Position numbers and translations under genes: made by a program | Shown here: piece after piece, positions 35,436 through 48,199 of the stretch | Position numbering within the stretch: position 1 is the stretch's first letter | Layout: each line of letters starts with the position of its first letter | The notes under the pieces: model-generated | The model's input: the letters and a program-made list of their open reading frames with translations, nothing else | What the model was told of the DNA's origin: nothing | The model's database searches: none | DNA from: Mytilus galloprovincialis | Lineage: Eukaryota; Mollusca; Bivalvia; Mytilida; Mytilidae | Direction: 5' to 3' | Assembly: GCF_965363235.1 (NCBI RefSeq) | Contig: NC_134850.1 | Span: 40,916,602-40,980,601, forward strand | Length of the DNA: 64,000 bases

Positions 35436-36626
35436 CTGAGTGCCAATGAAAACGCAACACTTGGTTTTTCAAAAATAAAATTTATATTAGAAATCATGAT
35501 CTTTCAAAATGAATTGTTCTTGAAAATTAACAATTCTAACAATAGATCGATATCAAACAAAAATGTTTCATTGTCATCTTTCGGGCGCAATAGATAAACG
35601 AAACATCCAATGTCGAATCATCAAATCACAGTCCTAACAAAAAATGTTACAACCCTGTTGTGCAGCGCAATCTCAACAGCGCCGTGGAATTTATCCTCCC
35701 GGACATTTAATGTGATCTCGAGGAATGTTATTCCACTTGTCCCGCAAAGCAAACTCAAGCTGACTTTTTGATATTGGTGGTGGTTTTCATCGTCTAAACC
35801 ATGTCAAATCTGATGCAAAATTTGCTCTATCGGACCTAAATCTGGCGAAACGCATGACTTTTGGCCAAGGCGGGTGCCAAACGTCTATGTAACCACCACT
35901 GACGATTTTTGGTACATAATAAATGATTTTTGGTCTACAGAATTCGATGTTTACGCCAGACGGCCGTTAAGATGTCGGCTGTGGTGCTCTTTAACTGTTG
36001 AATTTGTGCGCAAATGGTGCTTTACTGAAATTGCTCCAGAGGATCTACCGTGACCACCATTGAACTCTCGTGACCTTTGGACATCCATCAGAGTCGATAT
36101 CAGATATGTTAAAGACCAAATGTATCGGTTTTGCTGAGCGTTTCTTGCTTTTTGAACCCCGGTATGTGGCTTATCATTAACTGATCCATTTTTGTTGAAT
36201 TTGTGGATGATTTGGGTTATTGTAGAGGCTACAGTCTTCTCGAAATTGTATGTTGTGAAAGGCTTCATTAAATCATGCCAGAAACTGCATGTCGCTGGTT
36301 GTCAGAAAGTCCTGGCATTTACTCAGATGTTTATTGCAGTTTCCTTACAATAAGGGCGGGAAAATTCATGACATTAGCCAAGCTTTAAATGACAAAATCG
36401 TGAAAATGGTGCGTATATTGAAAAGCGGTGAACTCGGTTTATGTCCGTTCAAAATAACCCTTACTTCACATTTGTCATTTGTTCCAAAAATCACCCAACC
36501 CTAAAGTTGTCGACAATTGTCTTTAAAGTCATTTTCAAACATCTTTACAAAGTTGTAATATAAAATAAATAAAAATTATCAGACTTTTTTGAAAAACAAA
36601 AGTGTTGCGTTTTCATTGGCACTCAG
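35436..36626 (-). mobile_element. Degenerate Tc1/mariner-type transposon
   Basis: Long terminal inverted repeats begin CTGAGTGCCAATGAAAACGC at the left and are mirrored at the right (ending at 36626). TA lies on both sides (35434-35435 and 36627-36628), as expected for Tc1/mariner. Length is 1191 bp. The interior carries a broken transposase on the minus strand. Confidence 0.85.
35800..36268 (-). pseudogene. Tc1-like transposase remnant
   Basis: The minus frame from 36268 shows a helix-turn-helix stretch (STITQIIHKFNKNGSVNDKP) and then NAQQNRYI, as in Tc1 N-termini. Further on, near 35860-35820, a second frame reads VSPDLGPIEQILHQI followed by a stop. That is the SPDLNPIE motif carrying the last catalytic acidic residue of the DDE triad. 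The middle of the catalytic domain is shortened and frameshifted, so the protein cannot be functional. Confidence 0.75.
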
Positions 36627-36629
36627 TAT

Positions 36630-38220
36630 ATCTTTGTGGTGGCTTGTCAGTATTAGTAAAACACTTTAAAATGTTGAATTGATCCTCAGATTAGAAGAAA
36701 TTTATTGGTTTTTAGTAATGACAATGCCTAACATGATGCTTGGGCCTGATGAGCTAGAAAGTAAGCTTCTGTGCTGTTTTCTATCAATTCTTTGATAATA
36801 TCTCCTTCAAAGCTGGTGAAAGCAAAACTAATTTGGTCAATGGACAAATAATGTTTGGTTCAAACAAAAAATAAAATGCTTTTATCTCCCTGTTACTTAC
36901 ATTGTACATAGAAATGATAATACTTGGGGACATCCTTGTACATGAGAGTTGTCTGTAAAATCTTTATTTCACAAAGAATGAATTGCATAACAATGAACCG
37001 AGCTCAAAGCAAAGCACTTTAATAATACACTTAGACAGAGAGCTCAATCCAGTGATATACTTTGTACTACAGGTCCTTCATGAACATCCATCAACCAGAA
37101 TCATATCTCAATAAGATGCCATTCTACATGGTTGGATCAGAAGTCCTGAAAAAGACATGATTTTTTTTTTTATCGTATTTAAAGTATATATGCATAGGTT
37201 AAAACTTTCACAAATTTGTGGTATAATCATTCAGTGTCTGGCAACTATCAATTGCTTCATGCACAAACTGATATAGGTTGAGCATGAGTGCCCCTCTGTT
37301 GGAAATAAAAACATACCTCCACCTAATTTTAGTCAACTGATGAAGAAACATTCAAAACTATAAAATGTTGTCCAAGACTTGTCAGTGTCTATATATAGCT
37401 ATTCACCATCGCCACTGAATCAGTGATATATGTACACATAAATACATGTAAGACTAAAATTAAAGTACATATATAAGACTAAAACTGACATTCGGTCTTT
37501 ACCTTCATTCCCCAAGTCCTGTTCAAATCTAATTCATGATAAAATAAAAATTACAACCAATGAAATCAAAGGCGAATTAAGAGGGCCCCCCACCTTGTCT
37601 GGAAAAATATGGTTGATTATTTAGAGGACCACTGGAGCATAATCAGAGTGGGCCCTCTCTTAGGCAGTCAGTGGGCCCGCACTTATGAAAATTTCTGGAT
37701 TCGCCACTGGAAATATCCCTCTAATAGACTAGCGTTTAAATCCCAGTTTTCTAATATGGTAGCTAGGTGAAACCTAAAACTAAAAAATTTGAAAAAAATA
37801 TTTTAAATATATTTCAAATGCATGTATATGTGATAATATAAATTCTCCAAATTTCACTGTATTTTCCCTTTTGATGTTTTTCAACTATAGCCAGTTAGGT
37901 GTGGGTTGATGTTTGATTGTTGTACATCTTATATATCGACATGAGATTTGTTTATATACATAATACTTATTTCCCTAAATTCAAATAAAATAGATGTGAG
38001 AAATTAAAGGAAACCATATGCAAATATTAAAAAAATAATTTGCATTTGTTCTGTTGATTGATAGTGGTACACATATGAAGAAATGGTGAAATCACTTATA
38101 TATAGTTCTGATCAAAGTTTCATGATAGACATGCATGGTAAATAAGTAGTAGGTTGTTTGAAGTTTGCAGCATATTCAACTTTGAAAATCTTTTTCAGGT
38201 CTACAATCCATATAAAAATC
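36630..38220. other. Intergenic with one small repeat
   Basis: At 37571-37708 there is a GGCCC-rich patch between 'ggcgaatta' and 'ggattcgccactgg', a possible small inverted-repeat element. No gene is recognised. Confidence 0.35.
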
Positions 38221-38221
38221 T

Positions 38222-38335
38222 GTATATATGTGGTATAATTTCCAATGAGACAGCTTTCCAGAGGTTAAAATAACAAAGTAATTATAGGCAACCATACAGC
38301 CTTAATAAGTGAGAAAAAACAGTCTAGACATGTTA
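38222..38335 (-). repeat. Dispersed repeat family A-related, reverse
   Basis: It contains 'ccaatgagacagctttcc' and 'ataggcaaccatacagcctt'. The same words recur at about 39740-39840 and 31035-31070. Confidence 0.45.
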
Positions 38336-39734
38336 ATTAAGCAACAATTAATGTAATGGCCTGATTTGCAACTTATAAACAACAGGTTTGGAACCCTCCC
38401 CCCAAAAAAAATCAAAGAGCAGATTGCTCTGAGGGATACGATTGCCGTTGTTTTGTTGACACATGTACATGTATCTGGATAATATTATTTTCAAAACTAA
38501 TTCAACTGCACATGTAAAATAGTTACAAAATAGCCAATCCCGGATAAAAGTGTATGAACAATGCAATTAGGCCTATTGTGTTTTATTTTTGTACTATCAA
38601 TTCCAAGTTTACTTTCCACAGCAGTCACTGAGACTCAGAGTGAGAGAAGGTATTTCACTTCGTATCTTATCACCTATTTTCCTACGTTAATTCTAGGAGG
38701 AACCCCATTCCTAACTTTTTAATATTTAATTTCCTTTCGGTCAGTGATCATGACTCCTTTCCGTACACATTTATCGGTTTAAATTTCGATAATTTTTAAT
38801 ATAATACACTTCATTGACAGAACGAGCTAAAACTCGACGTATTGTTTTAATTCAGAATTCACGGAAGTTACTTCCAGAAGGGAGACAACTCGAAACAATA
38901 ATATGGAAGACTCCATTTCGCCTGAAGGGGTGTTCTACAATGTGGACTATATGTATTTTAATTTAAATGATGCATATGATTTAAAATTATGCAACAATAA
39001 TAACCTTCAATAGCAGACATACATAGAAAAGATCCCATGAGTTTAAAATTAATTAATTGAGTGGGGAATCCAGAGCAACCATTCAATCGAAAACCCCTCG
39101 AAGTCAAGAAAACTATACGCATGCGCATAATTTCCAAAAAAAACCTGGAGCAATAACGTATATTAAATGTTTATTAACAATCTAGATAGTTCTCTATTTC
39201 TTTATGGAAGTACAATCTCAAATATCAGTTTCATAAAGGTAAAATATAAGAAAAACTCCACTTCAGTTCTTATATGACAGAAATAGATTTATCGGAATTC
39301 AGAGAACTCTCGCATTTTATCAAACTGGGAATTCCCTCTAACGTGTTTCTAAATTTAGAAAAACACTAAATATAAATACTGCGTAATTCTGATTTTCCGT
39401 ATTGTTAAAAACACGCATATAAGTCAAGGGAATTATCAAACATGAAGATTATGAAAAGAACATTATAGGAAAGTTGTTAAAGTTCAATCCCTTTGTTTGT
39501 TTTTACCTTTTAAAGCAAGACAATCATAAGAATCTGAGATGTTCCTTAATGTTTAGAATAAAACGATTGACGTGAGGGCAATGCTCTGAGCCACCAGTAT
39601 AAGTCTACAGATTGCTTGAAAGCAATCGTATCCCAAAAATTGTTCCAATGAAGATAAAGGCAAGCCTGGAGGGGATTCATTACATTTGGAACAACTTTTC
39701 TGAAGGATGGATACGTATAAAAATTAAAATATGT

Positions 39735-39905
39735 AATAAGATTGCCAATAAGACAACTACCCACAAATGTTCAAATGACAAAGCAATTATAGGCAACCAT
39801 ACAGCCTTCAAAAATGAGGGAAACTGTCCAAACATGAAAAGTATACATTAATACAATTGAGAAGAGAAATGGCCTGATTCACAATTCCACTAATAAACAG
39901 GTCGG
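39735..39905 (-). repeat. Dispersed repeat family A-related, reverse
   Basis: Shares 'ccaataagacaactaccc' and 'ataggcaaccatacagcctt' with 38222-38335. The open frames around 39546-39851 on both strands come from this repeat. Confidence 0.45.
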
Positions 39906-40149
39906 GAACATCTACCCTTCAAATAAACCAGATGCTCCACAGGGCGCAGCTTGATACTACAGCAGAGGCCGAACCCTGAACAGTTGGGGCAAGTATGGAC
40001 ACAACATTAAAGCCTGATACAGCTCTGAATTTGGATTGTGATCAAATAGTCAAAACAGAATAGGTTTCTGACACAGAATGAATGTAGTCTAAGAACTTAA
40101 AACATTTAATTTTAAATTGGACTTTTACCTATTGTGGTCCTTTATCCAA

Positions 40150-41190
40150 AAATTCTTAAGGGTTCCGCGGAACCCAGTGTCTCGCCTACTTATGCTGTTA
40201 ATTGCAGGCTCAACAAAAGAGGAATAAAATCAATAAAAATATTCCTCTTGATACTATCTTATGATTCTAGGAAGCTTCTGTCCAAGTTTGGTAAAAATAC
40301 AGTATGTTTTGAAAACTTTAACTGCAGACTGTCTGTAACGTAAACTGGAAGAAAAACTAAGTCCATTTATAAGTAAAATACAGATACACAGGTACAAAAT
40401 TTTTTACAAAATTTTCTTAAAGATACTAGCTTTTGATCATAAACAAGCTTCTGTCCAAGTTTGGTACAGGTCCAAAATAGTATAAGAAAGTTATTAAAAT
40501 TTTAAAAACTTTAACCACAGAGTGAATGCGTTGTTTTCTTGCAGAAAATCTAAGTCCATTTAAAAGTAAAATGCACAAAAAAATGGATTTATTTGTTAAC
40601 AAAATTTACTTCTGCATACTATGTTATGATCATAAAAAAGCTATTGTCTAAGTTTGGTACAAACCCAGGATAGTTTTAAGAAAGTTATTAAAATTTCAAA
40701 AACTTTAACCACAGAGTGAATGTTGTTTCCTGGCAGAAAAACTAAGTCCATTTTAAAGTAAAATATGGAAAAAATGGAATTTTATTTTTCCAAAATTTCC
40801 TTCTTGATACTATCTTATGATCATAAACAAGCTTCTGTATAAGTTTGGTACAAATACAGTATAGTTTAAGAAAGTTATTAAAATTTCAAAAACTTTAACC
40901 ACAGAGTGAATGTAATGTTTCCTGGCAGAAAAACTAAGTCCATTTATAAGTAAAATACGGAAAAAATGGAATTCTATTTTCACAAAATTTACTTCTGCAC
41001 ACTATGTTATGAACATAAACAAGCTTCTGTCCAAGTTTGGTAGAAATCCAGTTTAGTTTAAGAAAGTTATTAAAATTTCAAAAACTTTAACCACAGAGTG
41101 AATATTTGTTGACGCCGCCGACGACGCCGACGCCGACGGAATGTAGGATCGCTATGTCTCGCTTTTTCGACTAAAGTCGAAGGCTCGACA
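40150..41190 (+). repeat. Tandem ~190-bp repeats with terminal hairpins
   Basis: About five imperfect units recur, each with 'aagcttctgtccaagtttgg', 'aactttaaccacagagtg' and 'aaaactaagtccattt'. The left end has GGGTTCCGCGGAACCC (40158-40175 region). The right end has a GACGCCGACG microsatellite and then TCGACTAAAGTCGA. The design resembles other tandem-core elements in the window. No coding potential. Confidence 0.75.
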
Positions 41191-41263
41191 AAAATCTTAA
41201 TACATGGTTTGAGGCACTTGTCGCAGAAAAAAATCCTATATATAGACTTAGGGGTCGACCATT

Positions 41264-41466
41264 TGATATTCTGGGGGAGGGGGCAGGAGGATTTGTTTTT
41301 GATCGGTTATTTATTTTTGTAATCTTAGAGGACAAATTATTCATTTTCTGCACTAGTGAATATAATAGTGATATTCTGAGGGAGGGGGCAGGAGGATTTG
41401 TTTTTGATCGGTTATTTATTTTTGTAATCTAAGAGGACAAATTATTCATTTTCTGCACTAGTGAAG
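41264..41466 (+). repeat. Recent tandem duplication, two ~106-bp copies
   Basis: The block starting 'gatattctg' with 'gggggcaggaggatttg' and 'ttctgcactagtgaa' occurs twice in a row with very few differences. Confidence 0.85.
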
Positions 41467-41591
41467 CAAGATTTTTCATTTTCATTAAAGCAAGGGACTG
41501 ATTATTCATTTTCACAACTGTATTTATGATATGCGAAAAACATACAATTTTCAAATGATTTTTTTATTATAAACAACATATTTGTGTTTCC

Positions 41592-41722
41592 TTTAAATTT
41601 TTATTTTGACATTTTTTTTTTTTGCATACCGAATGCTATAAATTTTTATTTTGACATTTTTTTTTGCATGCCGAATGCTATAAATTTTTATTTTGACATT
41701 TTTTTTTGCATGTTGAATTGAT
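41592..41722 (+). repeat. Three tandem ~47-bp repeats
   Basis: The unit is 'aaatttttattttgacattt', a T run, then 'gcatgccgaatgctat'. The three copies differ mainly in T-run length. Confidence 0.8.
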
Positions 41723-41739
41723 ATGCACGCAGTTGCGTG

Positions 41740-42983
41740 TTGGCATATAGGGAGCTATGCACCTGAATACAATTCAATTAAATATATTAAATAACTTGGA
41801 ATCCTCCCCCTTTATAAGTAAAGACAATCCATAACCTCAGAAATATTAATCTTAAATTTATATAAATGAAAAGTAAGCTTCCATAAATAAAATTCAACAT
41901 TGTTTCTTAAAATTGGTAAAAGTGGTATAGTCATACCCCAACATGTTGACCATAGATAGACAAACAATTCACTTGCATTCGATTCGCATTTGAACTATGT
42001 GTTTGTTAATGTAAACCGTTTCAAATGTGAATTAAACTAATTCAAATTAGTTAATGTCAATCCAATTCAAATTAGGTGTGAACTCAGTATGATTGTCAGG
42101 TAGTTTCAAACTGAAAGATACTTTTAAGGGAAGGGATAGAAACGGATAAAACCATGTGTGTTACAAACACTGTTTATTCAAGTCAGAATCCTGGATCTCA
42201 ATAGTACTTTCATAATGTCAAATAAAAACATGAATATGATAGTTACATACAATGCTACATGTATTTAATACGTATTAAATAACATTTATTTAAGTGATTG
42301 GTAATTCGGAAAAATCTGAAATTCAGGTGTAAATTGAGACAAACAATATCACTGAATGCAGTTTCTAGTCAAGTGACCAGCAAACATGGAAATTTACCTT
42401 TTGAATGAAAGGAGAACTCTTACATTGAAAATGAATGATGTAAATCTAGATTCTAATAATAGCCGAAGGGAGCTCACATTCACAACAGTTAAAGCATTGC
42501 TGAATTAGTGAACAAAGCATTTTTCTCATTAACTTGAAAATCCACCTATTTTTATAATGGAAAAAACCCGAATTTTAAGGCATAAATTATAAAATTCCTG
42601 ATAAAAAGCGGTGCTGAGCATGCATGTAATATGCTTGAAACATATTCAAAGAATAAAGTTTTATAACTTCCTAATGTCATTTCCAAAATTTATCAAAACC
42701 TAAATCTTACTGTGGATTCTTATATTTTTCGTGGATGTCAATTCTCCTGGAATTTTTGAAAACTTGCATATTCATCGATATTTGATTTTGTGGTTTTAAC
42801 AATCCAGACAGACAAATAGCAATAAGGTGTTTAGGAAAACATGACCTAAAACCTCCTTCATATAAGACAAAAATACATGGGAACTCATACTGAATGGTCA
42901 AATGTGTTCAATATGAAAATTGCAGTTAAGATGGTAAAATCACAAATCAGCCGTTACTGTAAATGGACTATGACTTTTGAGCA
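41740..42983. other. Intergenic, nothing recognised
   Basis: AT-rich, with no supported gene or repeat. Confidence 0.35.
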
Positions 42984-42991
42984 AATTTAAA

Positions 42992-43874
42992 AGTAGTCCG
43001 AGATTACTCTGACGTCCAACGGCTGTTTTGCCAGACAAGCTGGGGCCGTGGGACGTCAGAGCTCGTCCCATATCAAAAAGTGGATATTTGCCCACCCAAA
43101 ATAGTTGCGCTGCTTCGCCGCTTCTGATGCCGACTGACGGCCATGGAGTTATATAAATCGGGCACCAATCTGTTCATTTTTCATTTATCTCTTCATTTAT
43201 GTAAGTTTCACCTACCTGCCAACCTTTATTTTTCCATATTTTAAGTTTTCACAGAGACCCATCAATTTCGACATTTTGCCTTTCATTTTCAAAGATAATC
43301 ACGTGACCACGAGAAAACAGTGTTGATTTATGCAAATGACCATAATGTAACACCTCGTTCATTTACGATGCAAGTTATCTAAATGTCCGAGAGCTTCCGA
43401 TTGTAACGTGGTCGGAACTAAATGCTTCATACCGATCTCCTGTAAAGGAGGTGAAAAATCGTGGTCGGCTACTAAATGTTAAACCTCGATCTCCTATATA
43501 GGAGGTGATAAAATATAAATATTTGCATATTTTGAGTCTCGAGACCACGAACTCTCTCGTAACTTGACATCCATTTGAAAGTGAAAGTCAAAATGCCGAA
43601 ATCGATGGGTCACTGTGAAAACTGTTAAAATATGGAAAAATAAAGGTTGGCAGGTAGGTGAAACTTACATAAATGAAGAGATAAATGAAAAATGAACAGA
43701 TTGGTGCCCGATTTATATAATTCCATGGCCATCAGTCAGCATCAGAAGCGACGAAGCAGCGAATCTATTTTGGGTGGGCAAATATCCACTTTTTGATATG
43801 GGACGAGCTCTGACGTCCCACGGCCCCTGCTTGTCTGGCAAAACAGCCGTTGGACGTCAGAGTAATCTCAAACT
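42992..43874. mobile_element. 883-bp foldback element with 8-bp target duplication
   Basis: Arms of about 290 bases (42992-43285 and 43580-43874) are near-perfect reverse complements, separated by a ~290-base spacer. Exact AATTTAAA copies flank it (42984-42991 and 43875-43882). An 8-bp duplication fits hAT-like transposition, among others. The spacer has two tandem copies of a block with 'cgatctcct' and 'aggaggtga'. No transposase is encoded. Confidence 0.85.
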
Positions 43875-43889
43875 AATTTAAAGGGAAAT

Positions 43890-44940
43890 GACAGGGAAGG
43901 GGCCAAATAGTGTTCAAGGGGAGCAAATGCCCTTTCATTTGGTATGCAGGTTTCAAAAATAGAGGGAGAATAAGAGGGAAAGTTGAGTCATCTTATTAGA
44001 CTTCAGTTAAATAATGACTTATGAAGTTATGTAGACTTACCCACTAATTCAAAAAAAAAACAAACCCACAATACTCAGAACTATGTCTAATTCACTTTGA
44101 CTACTGATATGCAAACCTAAAAACAGAAAAATATATCATAAAATAGTGATTGAAAGATTCATAACACTTTGAAGGGATAATTCAGACACGTGTTACACGG
44201 GGAGCATGTTTGTTTACAAATAATAATGTCACGTGATCGCGCAGACCTCACATGTTGCATCGCCCTTACAATCCACTAATACATAACCCATTATCATGCA
44301 AACATGCAACGTGAATGTGATTGGTTATCAAATAATACAGAAATAATGCATGCACAGTTTATGAAGAAATTAGTTCATCAAATAGATCGATTTTCACTTT
44401 TGACACGAATAGGTCGGGTTGACATTTCTGTCATCGGGGATAATATTGAGATAAATGGGATAAAACTGACCGTCAAAAAGGTCTAGAGAAGCACATCAGT
44501 AGAACCTTAACATTAATAAGTAATACTTACCAAAATTTCTCTAATTAATAAACTATATAACTGAAATTTCACAAAGATAACGGTAAATAATTTTGATGGT
44601 GGTGGTGATGCTGGTTAAATTGGCGCGAAATAATATTCTTACTCCTATTGCTTTACGTAAAAAAAAATGTATAGAATTGAATTTGACTAAAGTTGAACAT
44701 AAAAAAACGTGAATATGCAAAAGCCTGGTAATATATTAATGATAAAAGTGTGTATAAATTTCTGTAAACGAATTTACCCGTATACTTCACTAAGAATTAC
44801 ATTTGAGCGCAAGGAGATCTTTATTGTGAATCGGTTTATTAACTCAGGGTCGAAGTTCAACATGTTTATATTAACGGAATTTTTTTGCGTTGCTTTTAAA
44901 TCATTGAGGCCATCTATTTTTATTACGGGTTTCCACATCT
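43890..44940. other. Intergenic, no supported gene
   Basis: A 60-codon open frame at 44304-44486 has ordinary composition but no domain. I do not call it a gene. Confidence 0.3.
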
Positions 44941-44944
44941 TTAA

Positions 44945-45350
44945 ATCGGAATTATAGAAAAAATGGAATGTTGTTAGCAGAATCAAAACAGAAATGATGA
45001 ACACTGCAACATTTTCAGCAAAACATAAATAGGATGGAGTATCTGTGTATTCACATTATTTGAAAACTCTCCTTATTCCTATGAAGCGTGTGCTTTACAT
45101 CGAGGCTTGTGCTTTACATCGAGGCTTTCTATGCTTATCATCGACGCCACAGTACTTCAACCAATCAGACAACGTTTATTTGGGGCATTCGACCTGTTTT
45201 AACTCAGATTTTGGAATTTTTTAATCGAAATTATAGAAAAATGGAATGTTGTTAGTACATATAAAATAGAAAAAGATGAATACTATTAGTTAAAGCAAGT
45301 TTGGATGGGGTTCTGTGTATTTACATTGTTTGTACAACTCTCCTTACTGA
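44945..45350 (+). repeat. Direct duplication (~110-130 bp) with short tandem between
   Basis: The blocks at about 44945-45080 and 45215-45350 share 'attatagaaaaatggaatgt' and 'aactctcctta'. Between them 'gtgctttacatcgaggct' is repeated twice (about 45090-45127). Confidence 0.65.
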
Positions 45351-45879
45351 TGCCATATTTTGGAATTTCCGTGACCTAAATGGTTCGCGAAAATTAATAT
45401 TTTTATATATAGTATAGTAATAATTAGTTATATAAAGCCAAAATCAATCGCTTTCGATATATTACACAGCGTACTGCCCGCTTTACATTTTAAATAGTCA
45501 ACACTTGGAGTGTTTATAGAATCGTAAATAATTGATTTTTTTTAATGATGGCAAAATTGCACTATTGGGTGAAATAGCTTTCCTTATTATCGGCATCCTG
45601 TCAAATAGTTCATGAAAAGTAATAACAATTCTGCATTAAAAGAAAAGAAAGTTGCACTCGTGCTTTAACTTTTTTTTGCCACACAAAACTGTTTTTACAA
45701 AACATTCTACCTCTGAACTAGTGGATTTCGCTTAAATATGACTGGACAAAAGGTTTATTTTTTGTATTCAAAGTATGGTGGGCAAGTAAATTATTTATTA
45801 ACTTAAAAAAGATTGATCCGTGCTATAAATTAACTTGTAATTTTGATCAAGTAGGCCCTAGATCTAAAGCTTACGTTCT

Positions 45880-46300
45880 CACCTAGAGCAGATAAAAGTA
45901 TTGCCGCAGAATTTTTTTATTAACTGTCTGGTAAGGGTTTTTGTAGGGTATACGACCTCAACTTTAGACCTACTTTAGAAAAAAAACCTAAGCAGAACAA
46001 CACCCTGGATTTTTCTACTGTAGACCCCAGCTACCCAGCTTTCCTTTGCACCTAGTGAGGACAATTTTTTTTACATTTTCGGTAAGGATGGGGTTCGGTG
46101 TTCGACCCCAACTTTGGACCTATCTTTGAAAAAAAATAAGCTAAACAGCAACCTTGATTTTTTTTCTCCAGCAGACATCAGCTACCAAGCTCCCCTTTAC
46201 ACATTGTTCGGACAGAAGTATTTCCGTAGACATTTGTTTATTAACTTTTATGTAATGATGGGGTAGGGTGGGTAACTGCGGTCCACTTGAAAAAAAATTA
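45880..46300 (+). repeat. Diverged tandem repeat, ~160-bp unit
   Basis: Two and a half units share 'cgacctcaacttt'/'cgaccccaacttt', 'gctacccagct'/'gctaccaagct' and GGTAAGGATGGGG-like words. Divergence is high, so the array is old. Confidence 0.6.
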
Positions 46301-46435
46301 CAGGGACTCCAATGTGGTGTGGTCTATGCAGAACAATTACCGGAAATCTATGGTAGTTTGCAAAATAATAGTCTTTTTTTATAATGTGATATATAAAATG
46401 TTGGTAAATAATGAAAGCATGCTTCTGAATTATAA

Positions 46436-48196
46436 CCCAGTCCCACTAGGCCACGATCGCACTACGATCTGTGAAAAAAAATGCAAATTTTGATGATCGT
46501 GGTACGATCGTGTAGGTCGCAGTAAGGTCGTACCACGGTCGTGGTGAGGTATTCAAGATCGTGAAGAGCGTGGCCAACTTTGAACATGTTCAAAACAATC
46601 GTGGTGCGGTCGTGGCGAAATTAGGTCGTAGTAGCAGCGTAGTGAGAGCGCACTAAGATCGTAGTAGGATAGCAAAGGTCGCTGTACAATCGTAGCGAGA
46701 GCGTAGCGAAAGCGTGATTCTATTCGGAAAGATTGCGCTACGATCTCACATCGACGTTATCACGACCTTACTACGACCATCACGTTCTCACCGCGACCCA
46801 ACTACGCTTCCACTACGACTTTACCACGCTGTTCACGACCATAGTACGATTCTAGCACGCCCTTGCCGTCCTCATCACGCTCTTCTCACGACCTTACTAC
46901 GTTCACACTACGACCATCATTTTTATTGTCATTTTCACATAAAATATATAAAAAAAAACTCCCTAGATTTTGTTTGTCTGAATGTATTTATCCATTTGCT
47001 CTAACGTGCTTCTCGTTTTTATATAGATTAGACCGTTTTTTTTCCCGTTTAAATGGTTTAACATTAGTATTTTTTTGGGCCCTTTATAGCGTGCTGTTCG
47101 GTGTGAGCTAAGGTGAGCCGGACCTTGGCCTATAATGGTTTACTTTTATAGATTTTTACGTTGATGAAGAGTTGTCTCATAGGCACTCATACCACATCTT
47201 CCTATATATATTGACACATCTGTGTCATCTCTGTTATCGTTCACTAAAATATCGTCATTTGAGCTTTATGGACCAGCAATAGGTTGTAATTTAGGTTTGA
47301 TTGGTCGTTCCGACATCTCTTGATGACAAGTATTATACTACTTATGTGTATAGTATCAGTTTAATTGAAGTCTGGAGCTGGCATGTCAGTTAACTGCTAG
47401 CAGTCTATTCTTATTTATGTATTATTGTCATTTTGTTTATTTTCTTTAGTCACATCTTCTGACATCAGACTCGGACTTCTCTTGAACTGAATTTTAATGT
47501 GCGTATTGTTATGCGTTTACTTTTCTTCATTGGCTAGAGGTAAAGGGAGAGGGTTGAGATCTCACAAACATGTTTAACCCCACTATTTTTGCGCCTGTCC
47601 CAATTCAGGAGCCTCTGGCCTTTGTTAGTCTTGTACTATTTTCTATTTTAGTTTCTTGTGTACTATTTGGGGTTTAGTATGGCGTTCATACCTTGCTCCC
47701 TGTGCCTCTACATCAACCCTACCACCACGCCCACGTGTTCTATTAGATTTTGGTGGCATGACTGTATTGTTTCCGAGAAATCTCCGTTTTAATCAGAAAC
47801 AGAAGGAATGGAACTATATTGATATGAAACACGATATTGACGGTATTGCTGAGAACGTAGTAAGATCGCGGTATGAACGTGGTATAATCGTGGTAAGAAC
47901 GTGCTATAATCGCAGTAAGATCGTGTTGCAATCGGATAACTCGTGGCATGGTCGTAGTGAGAACGTGAATAGCGTAGAAAGATCTTTATAAGCGTAGTGA
48001 GGTCGCAGAATAAGCGCGGTGAGAACGTGGTTTAATCGTAGCGGGATCGTTGTAGAAGCGTAATTAGGACGTAGTAGCATCGTGAAAGCAACGAAAATTT
48101 AACATTTTCATGCCGCTCATACCGCGACCTCACCACGATCTAAATTTATTTTAGATCGCGGTGAGCGTGGTGCGATCGTGGTCTAGTGGGACTGGG
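46436..48196. mobile_element. Foldback TIR element filled with CGATCGTGGTA-type words
   Basis: The ends are inverted repeats: CCCAGTCCCACTAGGCCACG at the left, mirrored at the right ending at 48196. The interior (46455-46920 and 47835-48180) is almost entirely 10-11-base degenerate words on the theme GATCGTAGTAAG. The words read one way to about 46735, then the reverse way to 46920. The right part repeats the first polarity and turns again at about 48118-48150. The middle (about 46925-47830) is unrelated repeat (families A and F) and looks inserted. No coding capacity. Confidence 0.75.
47020..47690 (+). repeat. Dispersed repeats A variant and F inside the foldback element
   Basis: 47020-47205 matches the family A variant at 32885-33080, and about 47370-47680 matches family F at 33095-33400. 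The order and spacing are alike at both loci, so A-variant and F may be parts of one longer element. Confidence 0.55.
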
Positions 48197-48199
48197 GCA

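Noticed and set aside
44304..44486. 60-codon frame MQRECDWLSNN...
   Set aside because: Short, isolated, with no recognised domain or splice sites.
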